Origin: CAVPCY01 sp963702525
Lineage (GTDB): Bacteria; Actinomycetota; Coriobacteriia; Anaerosomatales; PHET01
Direction: 5' to 3'
Length of the DNA: 39,704 nt
Assembly: GCA_963702525.1 (NCBI GenBank)
Contig: CAVPCY010000024.1
Span: 1 to 39,704, forward strand
The translations under genes were made by a program, and so were the position numbers. This document shows, in pieces, positions 17,084 through 25,884 of this stretch (its first letter is position 1; every line of letters begins with the position of its first letter). The notes below the pieces were generated by a model that was given only the letters and a program-made list of their open reading frames with translations, was not told the origin of the DNA and did no database searches.

Positions 17084-18504
17084 ATGCGCGACAACAGACT
17101 CACCCGTTCGCTCCTCTCCCTCGTGCTGGCGCTGGCCTTGGCGCCTGCGGTCGAGGCTGCAGTGGTGACACAGGCCCAGGGCAACGACGTGGGCACACTG
17201 TCCGGCACAGCGTCGGTCTCATCTGCGACTGTAGCTGCGGTCGCCTCCGACCTGTCGTCGCAGGAGACGACCCCCGTCGCGACCAGCTTTCCCTCAGCGC
17301 ACCGTCGACCTGCAACGCCAAGCAGGCCGTGCGGGTCGTCGCCAGCCTCACGACGTCGGACGGCGCTACCGGTCCCCGACGCAACGGTCGTGATCGAGAA
17401 GGTGGCCTCTACGCGCACCGTTCTCGGCAGCGGAAGCACCGACGCGAGCGGAACCTTCGCGATCAGCGTCGCCCCGACATCTCGCATCGTGCTGGAGGCC
17501 CGCTTCGCCGGCGCGGGCGACTTGCTGCCCAGCACCAGCCCGCTCTGTGCGATCAAGCCGAGGGTGCTTCTGGGGACGCCTTGGACTCACGACGCGATCG
17601 CCTACCCGGGGCAGCGGCTGCCCGCTCGTGGCTCGCTGTGGCCCGCCCACGCCGCCGGCAGTCCCGGTACCACGATCGTGTGCGAGCGCTACGAGAGTGG
17701 CAAGTGGGTCCGACGCGCGACCTACTCGGCCACGGTCGTCGACTCGAAGTCGGGGAGCCGCTATCGCGGGGTCTTCAAGCTCCCGTCGCCGGGCAAGTGG
17801 CGGGTGCGGGCGAAGCACGTGGACGACGGCCATGCCGAGACACTCGGGCCTGCGCACACGGTCGTGGTCAAGGACTGGCGCAAGCGATACGTCGGCAAGC
17901 GCCTGCGGTGGGTTCCACAGATCACAAGAAGATGGTGGCGATCACCATCGACGACGGTCCCAACCGGCGCACCATGGAGATCTGCTCGATCCTCGAGCGA
18001 TACGACGCGAAGGGGACCTTCTTCTTCACTCGGCAGCTCCTCAACAGGGGTACGGTCTCAGGCTCAGCCGCGCCTACGACCGCGGGCACGAGATCGCCAA
18101 CCACACCGCGAATCACAAGATGCTGATGGGCTCGTACGCGATGCTCGTACCGGCAGGCGTACCTGCCGATCGCTACGATTCGCGCCTCGACAGGATTCGA
18201 TCCCATCTGGGTCAGGCCGATGGGCGGCGGCATCGACCGCACCGGCATGCGGGCGGTGGTGAAGACCGGGCAGCTGTGCAGCTATGGTCGCTCGACTCCT
18301 ACGACTCGCATCGCGAGCTACACGCCGCCGAGCACGCTGTATCGCAACGTGATCCACGGCGTGAACTCCGGCGATGTCATCCTCATCCATCAGACGCATC
18401 CCGAAACGGTGAAGGCGCTCCCGGCCATCTGCCGAGAGCTCAAGCGCAGGGGCTACAAGATGGTCACGCTGTCCGAACTGGCAGCGAACAGCACAGCTCG
18501 CTAG
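17084..18504 (+). CDS. Secreted polysaccharide deacetylase (NodB domain), frameshifted
   Basis: An N-terminal signal peptide (MRDNRLTRSLLSLVLALALA) is followed by one or two beta-sandwich-like segments (about nucleotides 17300-17870, with TVVIEKV and TTIVCERYESGKWVRRATYS). A C-terminal NodB domain begins near 17925. Deacetylase motifs run through several frames: VAITIDDGPN (metal Asp pair), GHEIANHTANH (His ligands), VRPMGGGIDRTG in place of RPPxG, LWSLDSYD and VILIHQTHPETVKALP. It likely removes N- or O-acetyl groups from cell-wall or capsular glycans. At least four base shifts occur between 17280 and 18220. The start at 17084 is chosen for the signal peptide and AGGAAGAGG at 17072-17080; upstream ATGs at 17045 and 17063 are alternatives. 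Confidence 0.82.
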
Positions 18505-18637
18505 GACGGTCCGCAGCAGTAGCGCGGCGTCGGCTCCGCTTCATGCGCGGGTCTCCTCGGCGGGCGTTCGTGCCGATAACAGGGGTGTTCGGCGAGCGTG
18601 CCACCGCACTCTCGCCGCACGAAAGACCCCCCGTCCG

Positions 18638-18646
18638 TGCTATTCT
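18638..18646 (+). promoter_or_regulatory. Extended -10 promoter element for purF (TGCTATTCT)
   Basis: TG-n-TATTCT is an extended -10 located 46 bases before the purF ATG, in the 188-base gap after the deacetylase. No strong -35 is visible, which extended -10 promoters tolerate. Apart from this element, the gap shows no gene. Confidence 0.5.
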
Positions 18647-18692
18647 ACGCTGGTCCCGGCAGACGCTCCGTCCTCGCGCGAGGAACACACGA

Positions 18693-20154
18693 ATGACGCC
18701 CCATTCCGAAGAGGAACCACTCCTCGCCGACCGTCCCGAGCACCCCGAAGAGGCTTGCGGCGTCTTTGGGGTCTACGCACCCGGCGAGGATGTCGCGCGG
18801 CTGACCTACTTCGGCCTGCACGCGCTGCAGCACCGCGGGCAGGAGAGCGCGGGCATCGCGGTGGGCGATCACGAGACCGTCACCGTCACCAAGAACCTGG
18901 GTCTGGTCTCGCGCGTCTTCCGCGAAAGCGACCTCGACTCGCTCACGGGTGACGTCGCCATCGGCCACACGCGCTACTCCACCACCGGCTCCTCGACGAG
19001 CTGGGAGAACGCGCAGCCGCACCTGTCCACCATCGGCCGCCAGGTCATCGCGCTCGCGCACAACGGCAACCTCGTGAACACCCACGAGCTCCGAGAGGCC
19101 CTCAAGGGCCAGGGGCTGCGCTTCCGCTCGACCACCGACTCAGAGGTCATCGCGACCCTCATCGGCGCGTTCACGATGGAGAGCCACCACATCCGGGGCG
19201 GCATCGCCAAGACGATGGCGCTCATCTCGGGCGCCTATGCGGTCGTGCTCGTGACCGAGGAGGCGCTCTACGCGTTCCGCGACCCGCACGGGGTGCGCCC
19301 CCTCGTGCTGGGCGAGCTGCCCGACGGGCGCGGGTGGGTCGTCTCGAGCGAGACGTGCGGCCTGGACATCGTGGGCGCGGAGTACGTGCGCGACGTCGCA
19401 CCCGGCGAGGCGATCAAGGTCTCGGTCGAACGGGCTCGAGTCCACGCAGGCGGTGCCTGCCGAGAAGCTCTCGCTGTGCATGTTCGAGTTCGTGTACTTC
19501 GCTCGGCCGGACTCGGAGATCCTCGACTGCACCATGTATGAGGCGCGCCGCCGGATGGGCGAGGCGCTCGCGCGCGAGGCGCCCGCCGATGCCGACTTCG
19601 TGATGGGCGTTCCCGACTCCGGCATACCGGCGGCGACGGGCTTCGCGCACGAGAGCGGGCTGCCCTACGGCGAGGGGCTCGCGAAGAACCGCTACGTGGG
19701 CCGCACCTTCATCTCGCCGTCCCAGACGCTGCGCCAGCAGGGCATCCGCCTGAAGCTCAACCCGCTCAAGCACGCCATCAGGGGCAAGCGCCTCGTGGTG
19801 GTGGACGACTCGATCGTGCGCGGCAACACCACCAAGAAGCTCGTCGCGCTGCTGCGCGAGTCCGGCGCCGCCGAGGTGCACATGCGCATCACCTCGCCTC
19901 CGGTCGTGTGGCCGTGCTTCTACGGCATCGACACCGACACCCAAGAACAGCTGATCGGCTCGGCGCACTCGGTGGAGGAGATCCGCGAGCACATCGGTGC
20001 CGACTCACTTGCGTACCTGTCGCTCGACGCGATGGTGCGTGCCACCGGGGCGGACAAGGAGCGCTTCTGCCTCGCGTGCTTCGACGGCGAGTACCCCATC
20101 GAGATCCCGGAGAGCGTCCGCTGCGGGAAGATGGCGCTCGAAAGCTGCAGCTGA
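18693..20154 (+). CDS. purF: Amidophosphoribosyltransferase (PurF), one frameshift
   Basis: This is the first committed enzyme of purine synthesis, making phosphoribosylamine from PRPP and glutamine. After a short propeptide the mature N-terminus EEACGVFGVYAP supplies the nucleophilic Cys. Glutaminase motifs IGHTRYSTTGSS and LAHNGNLVN follow. The C-terminal half has the PRPP loop VVVDDSIVRGNTTKKLV and MRITSPPVVWPCFYGID, and a Cys-containing end (FCLACFDGEYP) with Cys positions suggesting the Fe-S Bacillus-type enzyme. The frame shifts near 19432 at VSVE/NGLESTQAVP, consistent with an extra base. Repaired length is about 487 residues. The next gene's ATG overlaps the stop codon. Confidence 0.96.
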
Positions 20155-22285
20155 TGGATGAGCGACGCCGCAGCGACGACTTCCTGCTCGTGCTGGTGCT
20201 GCTTGCGGTGGGCAAGGCCCTGCTGACTCGCTGGCTCGTGCTCGGCCTGTCGGACCCCTTCATCAGCTACGCGATGGAGGTCGCCGTCATCGTCGTCGTG
20301 ATGTGCACCGTCGACCTGATTCCTCGCCGCCGGTCGGTGTGGCTCGATCTGGGTGCCTACCTCGCGCTCGTGGCCGTGATGTACGGCAACCTTCTGTACG
20401 CCAGCTACTTCAGCGAGCTCGCCGACCCGAGCATGTTGCAGATGGCCGGCCAGATGGGCAGCGTGGGAGACAGCGTGTGGGAGCTCGTCAGGCCCATCCA
20501 CATGCTCTACGTCGTCGACGTGCCCTTCCTGCTGGTCGCCGCGGCCGACATCGCGGGCTTCGCACCGCTCAAGCCGGGCCGTAGCCGGACGGTGGCGATC
20601 GCCGCGGTCGTCGCATTCGGCATCGCGGCCGTCCAGGTTGCTGTCGTCATCCGCACGCCGTCCGATGGACAGCTTCGCTCTCGCCCGTTCGCGCGGTCTG
20701 GGTGCGTATCAGATCGCCAGCCTGCTGAAGGGTCGCGAGGCAGCCGCCGCCGAGGCTCCGGCCGCGAACCTGCGTGGCGTCGAAGCCCGAAGTCCCGGCG
20801 CCGTCATGCAGTCGCGCATCGAGACGCTTCGCCGTGCCGGCAAAGGGCGGCGCACGCCGGGAGTCGACTCCGGCGCGTACGCCGGCAAGAACGTCTTCGT
20901 CATCCAGGTCGAGTCTCTCCAGGGCCTCGCGTTCGGCGCGACCATCGAAGGCCAGGAGATCACCCCCAACATCAACCGCATGGCCGGCGACAGCTGGGTG
21001 TGCTCGCGAGCGTACTCGCAGACGGGCGCGGGCAACACCGCCGACGCGGAGTTCATCGCCAACACGTCTCTGCTCCCACCGTCGGGCCAGGCCGCAGCGG
21101 TCGCATATGCCGAGAAGGAGTTCCCGGCCATTCCCCGGCTGCTCAGCCAGGCCGGCTATCGCACCTTCACGATGCACGCCAACGACGCGACGTTCTGGAA
21201 CCGCGTGGAGCTCTACCCCGCCCTGGGCTTCGACACGTACTACGACCGCACGGACATCGGCGACGAGGACCGCATGTGGGGCGGCTCGTCGGACGAGAGG
21301 TTCTTCGCCCAGGCACGAGAAGTTCCTGCTCGAGGAGATGTCGTACGGCCGGCCTGTGTACGCCCAGTTCGTGACGATGTCGTCGCACTCGCCCTACAAG
21401 GGGGTCCCGCCGGAGCGTGTGCCCGTCCAACTGCCGGAGGGACTGCGCGACAGCGAGGCGGGCAGCTGGGTCGGGGCGCTGAGCTACGCCGACATGGCCG
21501 TGGGTCAGTTCCTCGACTGGCTGCGCGAGAACGGGCTCTACGACGACTCGATCGTCATCGTCTACGGCGACCACAAGGCCCTGCAGGAGCTTGAGCCTGA
21601 GGGCGCCGACAAGCTCATCATCGAGCAGCTCCTCGGCAGGGAGTACTCGATAGTGGATCGGCAGCGCGTCCCCTTGCTCATCCATCTGCCCGGGCAGAAG
21701 GTCGGGGGAACCATCGACACCACAGTGGGACAGGTCGACATCGCCCCCACCGTGGCCGATCTTCTCGGCATCGATCTGACCGAGATCCCGCACCTTGGCC
21801 GCAGCGTCTTCGTTGAATCGCAGCCGTTCGTGATGGTGCGCTCGCACTTCCCGGGCGGCACCGTGCTCAACGATCGTGTTGCCTACCTGCCGGGCTTGGT
21901 CGCCGAGGAGGGCGCGGCGCTCAGTCTCGAGGACGGCACCACGGTCGCCCCCACGGCCGTGGAGCGCGCCGACATGAAGCGTGGCGCTGCGCTCTCGGCG
22001 CTCTCGGAACAGTGGGCCGGGAGCCTGCCCGACCGCACGGGCGCTGACGGTGTGGTCGAGGGCATCGTCCCCGTCGTCGGCCCTGCGGCCTCAGACGCCT
22101 GCCGCCAAGCCGGCGACGGACACGGCGAGCCGCTAGGGTCCGGACGCCGGCAAGGCCCTGCACCGAGAGAATCGATCAGCTTCGGGCTGCCTGTCCATGT
22201 GTTGCTAGAATCGTCTGCGAAGCGTCGATCGCGCCACGTCTCGGTCGCGCCGCCCGCCTCGATCCGATCTCGGAGCAGCCCATGA
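20154..22285 (+). CDS. LtaS-like membrane sulfatase/phosphoglycerol transferase, frameshifted
   Basis: Five N-terminal transmembrane helices (nucleotides 20190-20640) precede an extracellular sulfatase-fold domain, the layout of lipoteichoic acid synthases. Family motifs are KNVFVIQVESLQG (metal Glu), GAGNTADAEFIANTSLLP (catalytic Thr in the NTADAEF context), FVTMSSHSPY and VYGDHKALQ (metal Asp/His). These enzymes transfer phosphoglycerol to a membrane glycolipid. Two base insertions are implied near 20667 and 21312. The last ~70 codons after nucleotide 22060 look non-conserved, so the true end may be earlier. ATG 20154 shares its A with the TGA of purF, indicating coupling. In this lineage the polymer could be a different polyol phosphate. 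Confidence 0.85.
22203..22211 (+). promoter_or_regulatory. Extended -10 promoter element for purM (TGCTAGAAT)
   Basis: TG-n-TAGAAT lies 70 bases upstream of purM, inside the poorly conserved 3' end of the preceding frame. The hexamer matches consensus at five positions, with no clear -35. It is the same TGC spacing as the purF and tRNA-Val elements. Confidence 0.5.
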
Positions 22286-23339
22286 CCGATCAGACCCGCC
22301 GGCCCGTGACCTACAGGGACGCGGGCGTGGACACCGCCGAGGGCGCGCGCGCCGTCGAACGCATCCGCGACGCCGTCCGCTCCACCTATCGCCCCGAGGT
22401 CATCGGCGACATCGGCGGCTTCGGCGGGCTGTTCTCGGCAGCGGCGTTCAAGGACATGGACGACCCGGTGATGGTGAGCGGCACCGACGGCGTGGGCACC
22501 AAGCTCAAGCTCGCGCAGCTGCTCGGCAAGCACGACACCGTGGGCATCGATCTGGTCGCGATGTGCGCGAACGACATCCTCGTCTCCGGCGCCGAGCCGC
22601 TGTTCTTCCTCGACTACGTCGCCGTGGGCAAGCTCGACAGCGAGCGCATGGGCGCGATCGTGGGCGGCATCGCCGAGGGCTGCAGGCAGTCCGGCTGCGC
22701 GCTCATCGGCGGCGAGATGGCCGAGCACCCCGGCACGATGGACGCCGACGACTACGACCTGTCCGGCTTCTGCGTGGGCGTGGTCGACCGGCCCAAGATG
22801 ATCACCGGCGAGCTGGTCAAGCCGGGCGACGTCGTGCTCGGGCTCGCTTCGAGCGGACTGCACTCCAACGGCTTCTCGCTCGTTCGCCGCGCCGTCGTAG
22901 AGGGCCACGAGGCCGAGCTCACGGTACCGCGGGTCGATCTGGGTGGCGCCACGCTCGGTGAGGCGCTGCTCGACGCCCACACGGCTCTACGTGAAGTCGG
23001 TGCTCGAGCTGCTCGGCGGCGGCACTGCCGTGCATGCGATGGCGCACATCACCGGTGGGGGCATCACCGAGAACCTCGACCGCGTGCTTGCCGAGCGATT
23101 GCGATGCGGTCGTGTACCGCGGATCGTGGAAGGTGCCGCGCGTCATCGAGACAGTGGTCGAGGCGGCGGCGCTCGACGAGGACGAGGCGTACAAGACGTT
23201 CAACATGGGGATCGGCTTCGCGATCGTGCTCGACCCGGCCGACGCGCCCGAGGCCGCCGTGACGCTGCGGGCGGCAGGGGAGCGGGTGTTCGAGGTCGGC
23301 GAGATCGTCTCGGGATCGGGGAAGGTGGAGTACCGGTGA
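22282..23339 (+). CDS. purM: Phosphoribosylformylglycinamidine cyclo-ligase (PurM), two frameshifts
   Basis: AIR synthetase closes the imidazole ring using ATP. Motifs are VTYRDAGVDTAEG, IGGFGGLF, VSGTDGVGTKLKLA, TVGIDLVAMCANDILVSGAE, FFLDYVAVGKLD, CALIGGEMAEHPG, GLASSGLHSNGFSLVR, MAHITGGGITENL and the C-terminal FNMGIGFAIVL. Repaired length is about 352 residues, normal for PurM. Base insertions are implied near 22987 and 23095. The ATG is preceded by GGAG at 22272-22275. Its stop overlaps the start of purN as GTGA. Cytoplasmic, and partner of PurL product flow. Confidence 0.96.
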
Positions 23340-23947
23340 GTGGACTCGCGATCGGCGTACTGATTTCGGGATCGGGCACCAATCTGCAGGCAATCATCGA
23401 CGCGATCGAACGAGGTGAGCTCGACGCACGCGTCGCGGTGGTCATCTCGAACAAGGAGGCGGCGTACGGGCTCGAGCGCGCACGCAAGCACGGTATCGAC
23501 GCGGTCTTCATCGACCCGGCCTCGTTCGACTCCCGCAGCCAGTACAACGCCGCGATCCGAGACGAGTTCGCTGGCGCGCGACGTCTATCTCGTGGTCATG
23601 GCGGGCTACATGCGCCTTCTCGGCAAGGAGGTGCTCGACGCCTACCCGATGCGGGTCGTGAACCTCCATCCCGCGCTGCTGCCGAGCTTCCCGGGGGCAA
23701 GCGGCATCAAGGACGCCTTCGACTACGGCGTGAAGGTCACCGGGATAACCGTTCACTACGCCAGCGAGGTCTTCGACGAGGGGCCCGATCATCGCCCAGG
23801 AGGTCGTGCGAATCGCCGAGGACGACACCGTCGATCTCGCTGGAGGAGAAGATCCACGCCGCCGAGCACCGGCTGCTGCCGGCGGCGCTGCAGCTGATCG
23901 CCACGGACCGCGTGCACGTCGAGGGGCGCAAGGTCCGCATCGGCTAG
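23336..23947 (+). CDS. purN: Phosphoribosylglycinamide formyltransferase (PurN), three frameshifts
   Basis: GAR transformylase uses 10-formyltetrahydrofolate in the third step of the pathway. The N-terminal IGVLISGSGTNLQAIIDAIE binds the substrate phosphate. MAGYMRLLG, then VVNLHPALLPSFPG (catalytic Asn and His) and VTGITVHYASEVFDEGP (catalytic Asp) follow. The helix EEKIHAAEHRLLPAAL closes the fold. Frame changes near 23575, 23785 and 23835 are each consistent with one extra base. Repaired length is about 203 residues, typical of PurN. GTG 23336 overlaps the purM stop. Confidence 0.95.
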   Translation: MSGLAIGVLISGSGTNLQAIIDAIERGELDARVAVVISNKEAAYGLERARKHGIDAVFIDPASFDSRSQYNAAIRDEFAGARRLSRGHGGLHAPSRQGGARRLPDAGREPPSRAAAELPGGKRHQGRLRLRREGHRDNRSLRQRGLRRGARSSPRRSCESPRTTPSISLEEKIHAAEHRLLPAALQLIATDRVHVEGRKVRIG

Positions 23948-23956
23948 GAGCGAGCA

Positions 23957-24506
23957 GTGGACATCCTCACCGCTATCGGGCTCGCGCTGCCCGCAGGGCT
24001 CAACGCCTACATCCCGTTGCTGGGCCTTGCCCTGGCGCAGCGGTTCGGCGTCGTCTCGCTGGGTGAGCCGTGGAGCCAGCTTGGGCGAGTGGTGGGCGAT
24101 CGGCCTGATCGCGGTGCTGCTCGTGATCGAGATCCTCGCCGACAAGATCCCGGTGCTCGACCACGCCAACGACGTGCTTCAGACGTTCGTGCGTCCGGCC
24201 GCGGGAGCGATCGTCGCGGTCGCCGCGAGCGGCCAGGCCGGCGAGAACTACCCGCTCGTGATGGTGGCGCTGGGTATCCTGCTGGCGGGGAGCGTGCACG
24301 CGGTGAAGGCGGCGGCTCGCCCGGTCGTCAACGCGACCACGGGCGGGGCGGGAGCGCCGGCGGTGAGCACCGCGGAGGACGTCGCGGCGGTTGGCACCAC
24401 GCTGATCGCGCTGCTCGTGCCGGCACTCGTGGTCGTGGTGATCGTGCTGGTTGTGGTCATCGCGTGGCTGGTCTTCACGCGACGTCGCCAGCGTCCGGCG
24501 TCCTGA
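23957..24506 (+). CDS. DUF4126 family membrane protein, one frameshift
   Basis: The start (GTG 23957, AGGAG at 23946-23950) gives ILTAIGLALPAGLNAYIPLL, the characteristic DUF4126 opening. After one extra base near 24080-24090 the frame continues through EWWAIGLIAVLLVIEILADK, FVRPAAGAIVAVAASGQAG, and LVMVALGILLAGSVHAVKAA. A long C-terminal helix (nucleotides 24404-24475) and a basic tail end the protein. It has about five membrane segments and 182 residues. The family is of unknown function and membrane-located. It lies nine bases after purN and is probably cotranscribed; a hairpin and a new promoter follow it. Confidence 0.8.
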
Positions 24507-24523
24507 GTCGGGCCCTCGCGGCC

Positions 24524-24542
24524 GCGCGGGCGTTCCCCGCGC
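24524..24542 (+). terminator. Hairpin after the DUF4126 gene
   Basis: GCGCGGG (24524-24530) pairs with CCCGCGC (24536-24542) around a 5-base loop, 18 bases after the stop. No T-run follows. Its 3' arm overlaps the suggested -35 of the next promoter. Confidence 0.4.
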
Positions 24543-24561
24543 ATAGGGGCACTGGTATATT
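24533..24561 (+). promoter_or_regulatory. Promoter for the branched-chain-type SBP gene
   Basis: TATATT (24556-24561) with an upstream TGG forms an extended -10. TTCCCC (24533-24538) is a weak -35 at 17 bases. The start codon is 57 bases downstream, with an excellent ribosome site, GAGGAGAGGA. This is the most A/T-rich promoter in the purine cluster and probably drives the SBP gene separately. Confidence 0.55.
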
Positions 24562-24617
24562 CATTCGCTGTGTGCCACCGAAGTGGCTCGGATTCACCCA
24601 GAGGAGAGGAACCGCGT

Positions 24618-25773
24618 ATGTTGCGTCCGGCTCACAAGATCACTGCACTGCTGGCTGTGCTCGCGCTTGCGCTGACCGGCTGCGGCGCGCAGTCAGAGCA
24701 GCCCGCCGAAGGGACTGCGGGTTCCACGGCGGTCAAGATCGGCTTCGCTGCGCCACTGACCGGCGACAACGCGGTCTACGGTGAGGGAATGAAGCGCGCC
24801 GTCGAGCTCGCCATCGAAGAGGCGAACGCCTCGGATGAGGCGAAGGCGAAGGGCATCACGTTCGAGATCAAGGCCGAGGACGACGCCGGCGACCCGAAGC
24901 AGGCGGTCAACGTCGCCAACGCCCTCGCGGGCGATACCGGCGTGGTCGCGCTTGTCGGCCACTTCAACTCCGGCTGTTCGATTCCGGCCTCTCCGGTCTA
25001 CAACGAGGCCAACATGGCGATGGTCACCGTCTCGTCGAACCCGCAGCTCACCTCACAGGGCTACAAGGTCGTCAACCGTGTCGTCGCCAAGGACGACGCC
25101 CAGGGCGGCTTTGCAGGCGAACTCGCCAACACGATGGGCCTCAAGAAGGTCGCGATCATCGACGACGCGACGCCCTACGGTCAGGGCCTGGCCGACTGAG
25201 TTCAAGAAGGCCTTCGCTGCAGGCGGCGGTACCGTCGTCGCCGAGGAGCGCATCCAGCCCAAGGAGGTCGACTTCTCGGCGCTGGTGACCAAGATCAAGA
25301 AGCTGTCGCCCGACGCCGTGTACTACGCCGGCGCCCACACCGAGGGCGCGCTTCTCACCAAGCAGATGAAGGAGGGCGGCCTGAAGGTGCCGGTCATGGG
25401 CGGCGACATGCTCTACACGCCCGAGTACATCAAGATCGCCGGAGCGGACAACGCCGCCGGGGATATCGCCACCGCGCTCGGCCTGCCGCTCGAGCAGCAG
25501 CCCAAGGGCGCCGAGTTCCTCGAGAAGTACCAGGCCAAGTTCGGCAAGGCTCCCGAGGCGTACGACAGCTATGCGTACGATGCCGCGAACACCATCATCG
25601 CCGCCGTGCTGAAGGCGGGCGCTCAGCGCGCCGCCGTCGCGGATGCGATCCGCGCGGGCAGCATCGACGGCGTAACGGGTACGGTCGCCTTCGACCAGAA
25701 CGGCGACAACAAGCAGCAGGTCATCTCGGCATACAAGGTCGAGAATGGCGAATGGGTGCAGATCAAGCAGTAG
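24618..25773 (+). CDS. LivJ-type (branched-chain amino acid family) substrate-binding lipoprotein, one frameshift
   Basis: A lipobox signal peptide (LLAVLALALTGC) is followed by the type I periplasmic-binding fold: VKIGFAAPLTGDNAVYGEGM, VVALVGHFNSGCSIPASPVY, MAMVTVSSNPQL, PDAVYYAGAHTEGALL, and the C-terminal VTGTVAFDQNGD. It would be anchored outside and deliver a small ligand, classically Leu/Ile/Val, to an ABC importer. A single extra T at 25197 creates a premature TGA in GLAD/EFKKAF; the rest is intact at about 384 residues. No permease or ATPase gene is adjacent, so its partners lie elsewhere or it is an orphan. A strong hairpin terminator follows 24 bases after the stop. Confidence 0.93.
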
Positions 25774-25797
25774 CCTCCCACGCGCAATCACGGAATC

Positions 25798-25829
25798 GGG
25801 CCGCCTCGTCGCGTTTGGCGAGGCGGCCC
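25798..25829 (+). terminator. Strong G+C hairpin after the SBP gene
   Basis: GGGCCGCCTCG (25798-25808) pairs perfectly with CGAGGCGGCCC (25819-25829), an 11-bp stem with a 10-base loop. There is no T-run, but the stem is very stable and lies 24 bases after a stop codon. Confidence 0.65.
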
Positions 25830-25835
25830 GTCGGC

Positions 25836-25841
25836 TACAAT
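25836..25841 (+). promoter_or_regulatory. Probable purH promoter -10 (TACAAT)
   Basis: TACAAT lies 43 bases upstream of purH and just after the terminator stem. A -35-like TTTGGC (25814-25819) is within the hairpin, 16 bases away. It implies that purH has its own transcript despite being in line with the cluster. Confidence 0.45.
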
Positions 25842-25884
25842 GACCGTACTTCAGTGCATCCGGGTAGCCAGGGGGGTTTCATCG

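Noticed and set aside
25190..25205. Recoding (programmed frameshift or selenocysteine TGA) in the SBP gene
   Set aside because: One extra T explains the stop, no slippery run or SECIS-like hairpin is visible, and similar breaks occur at unrelated sequences throughout.
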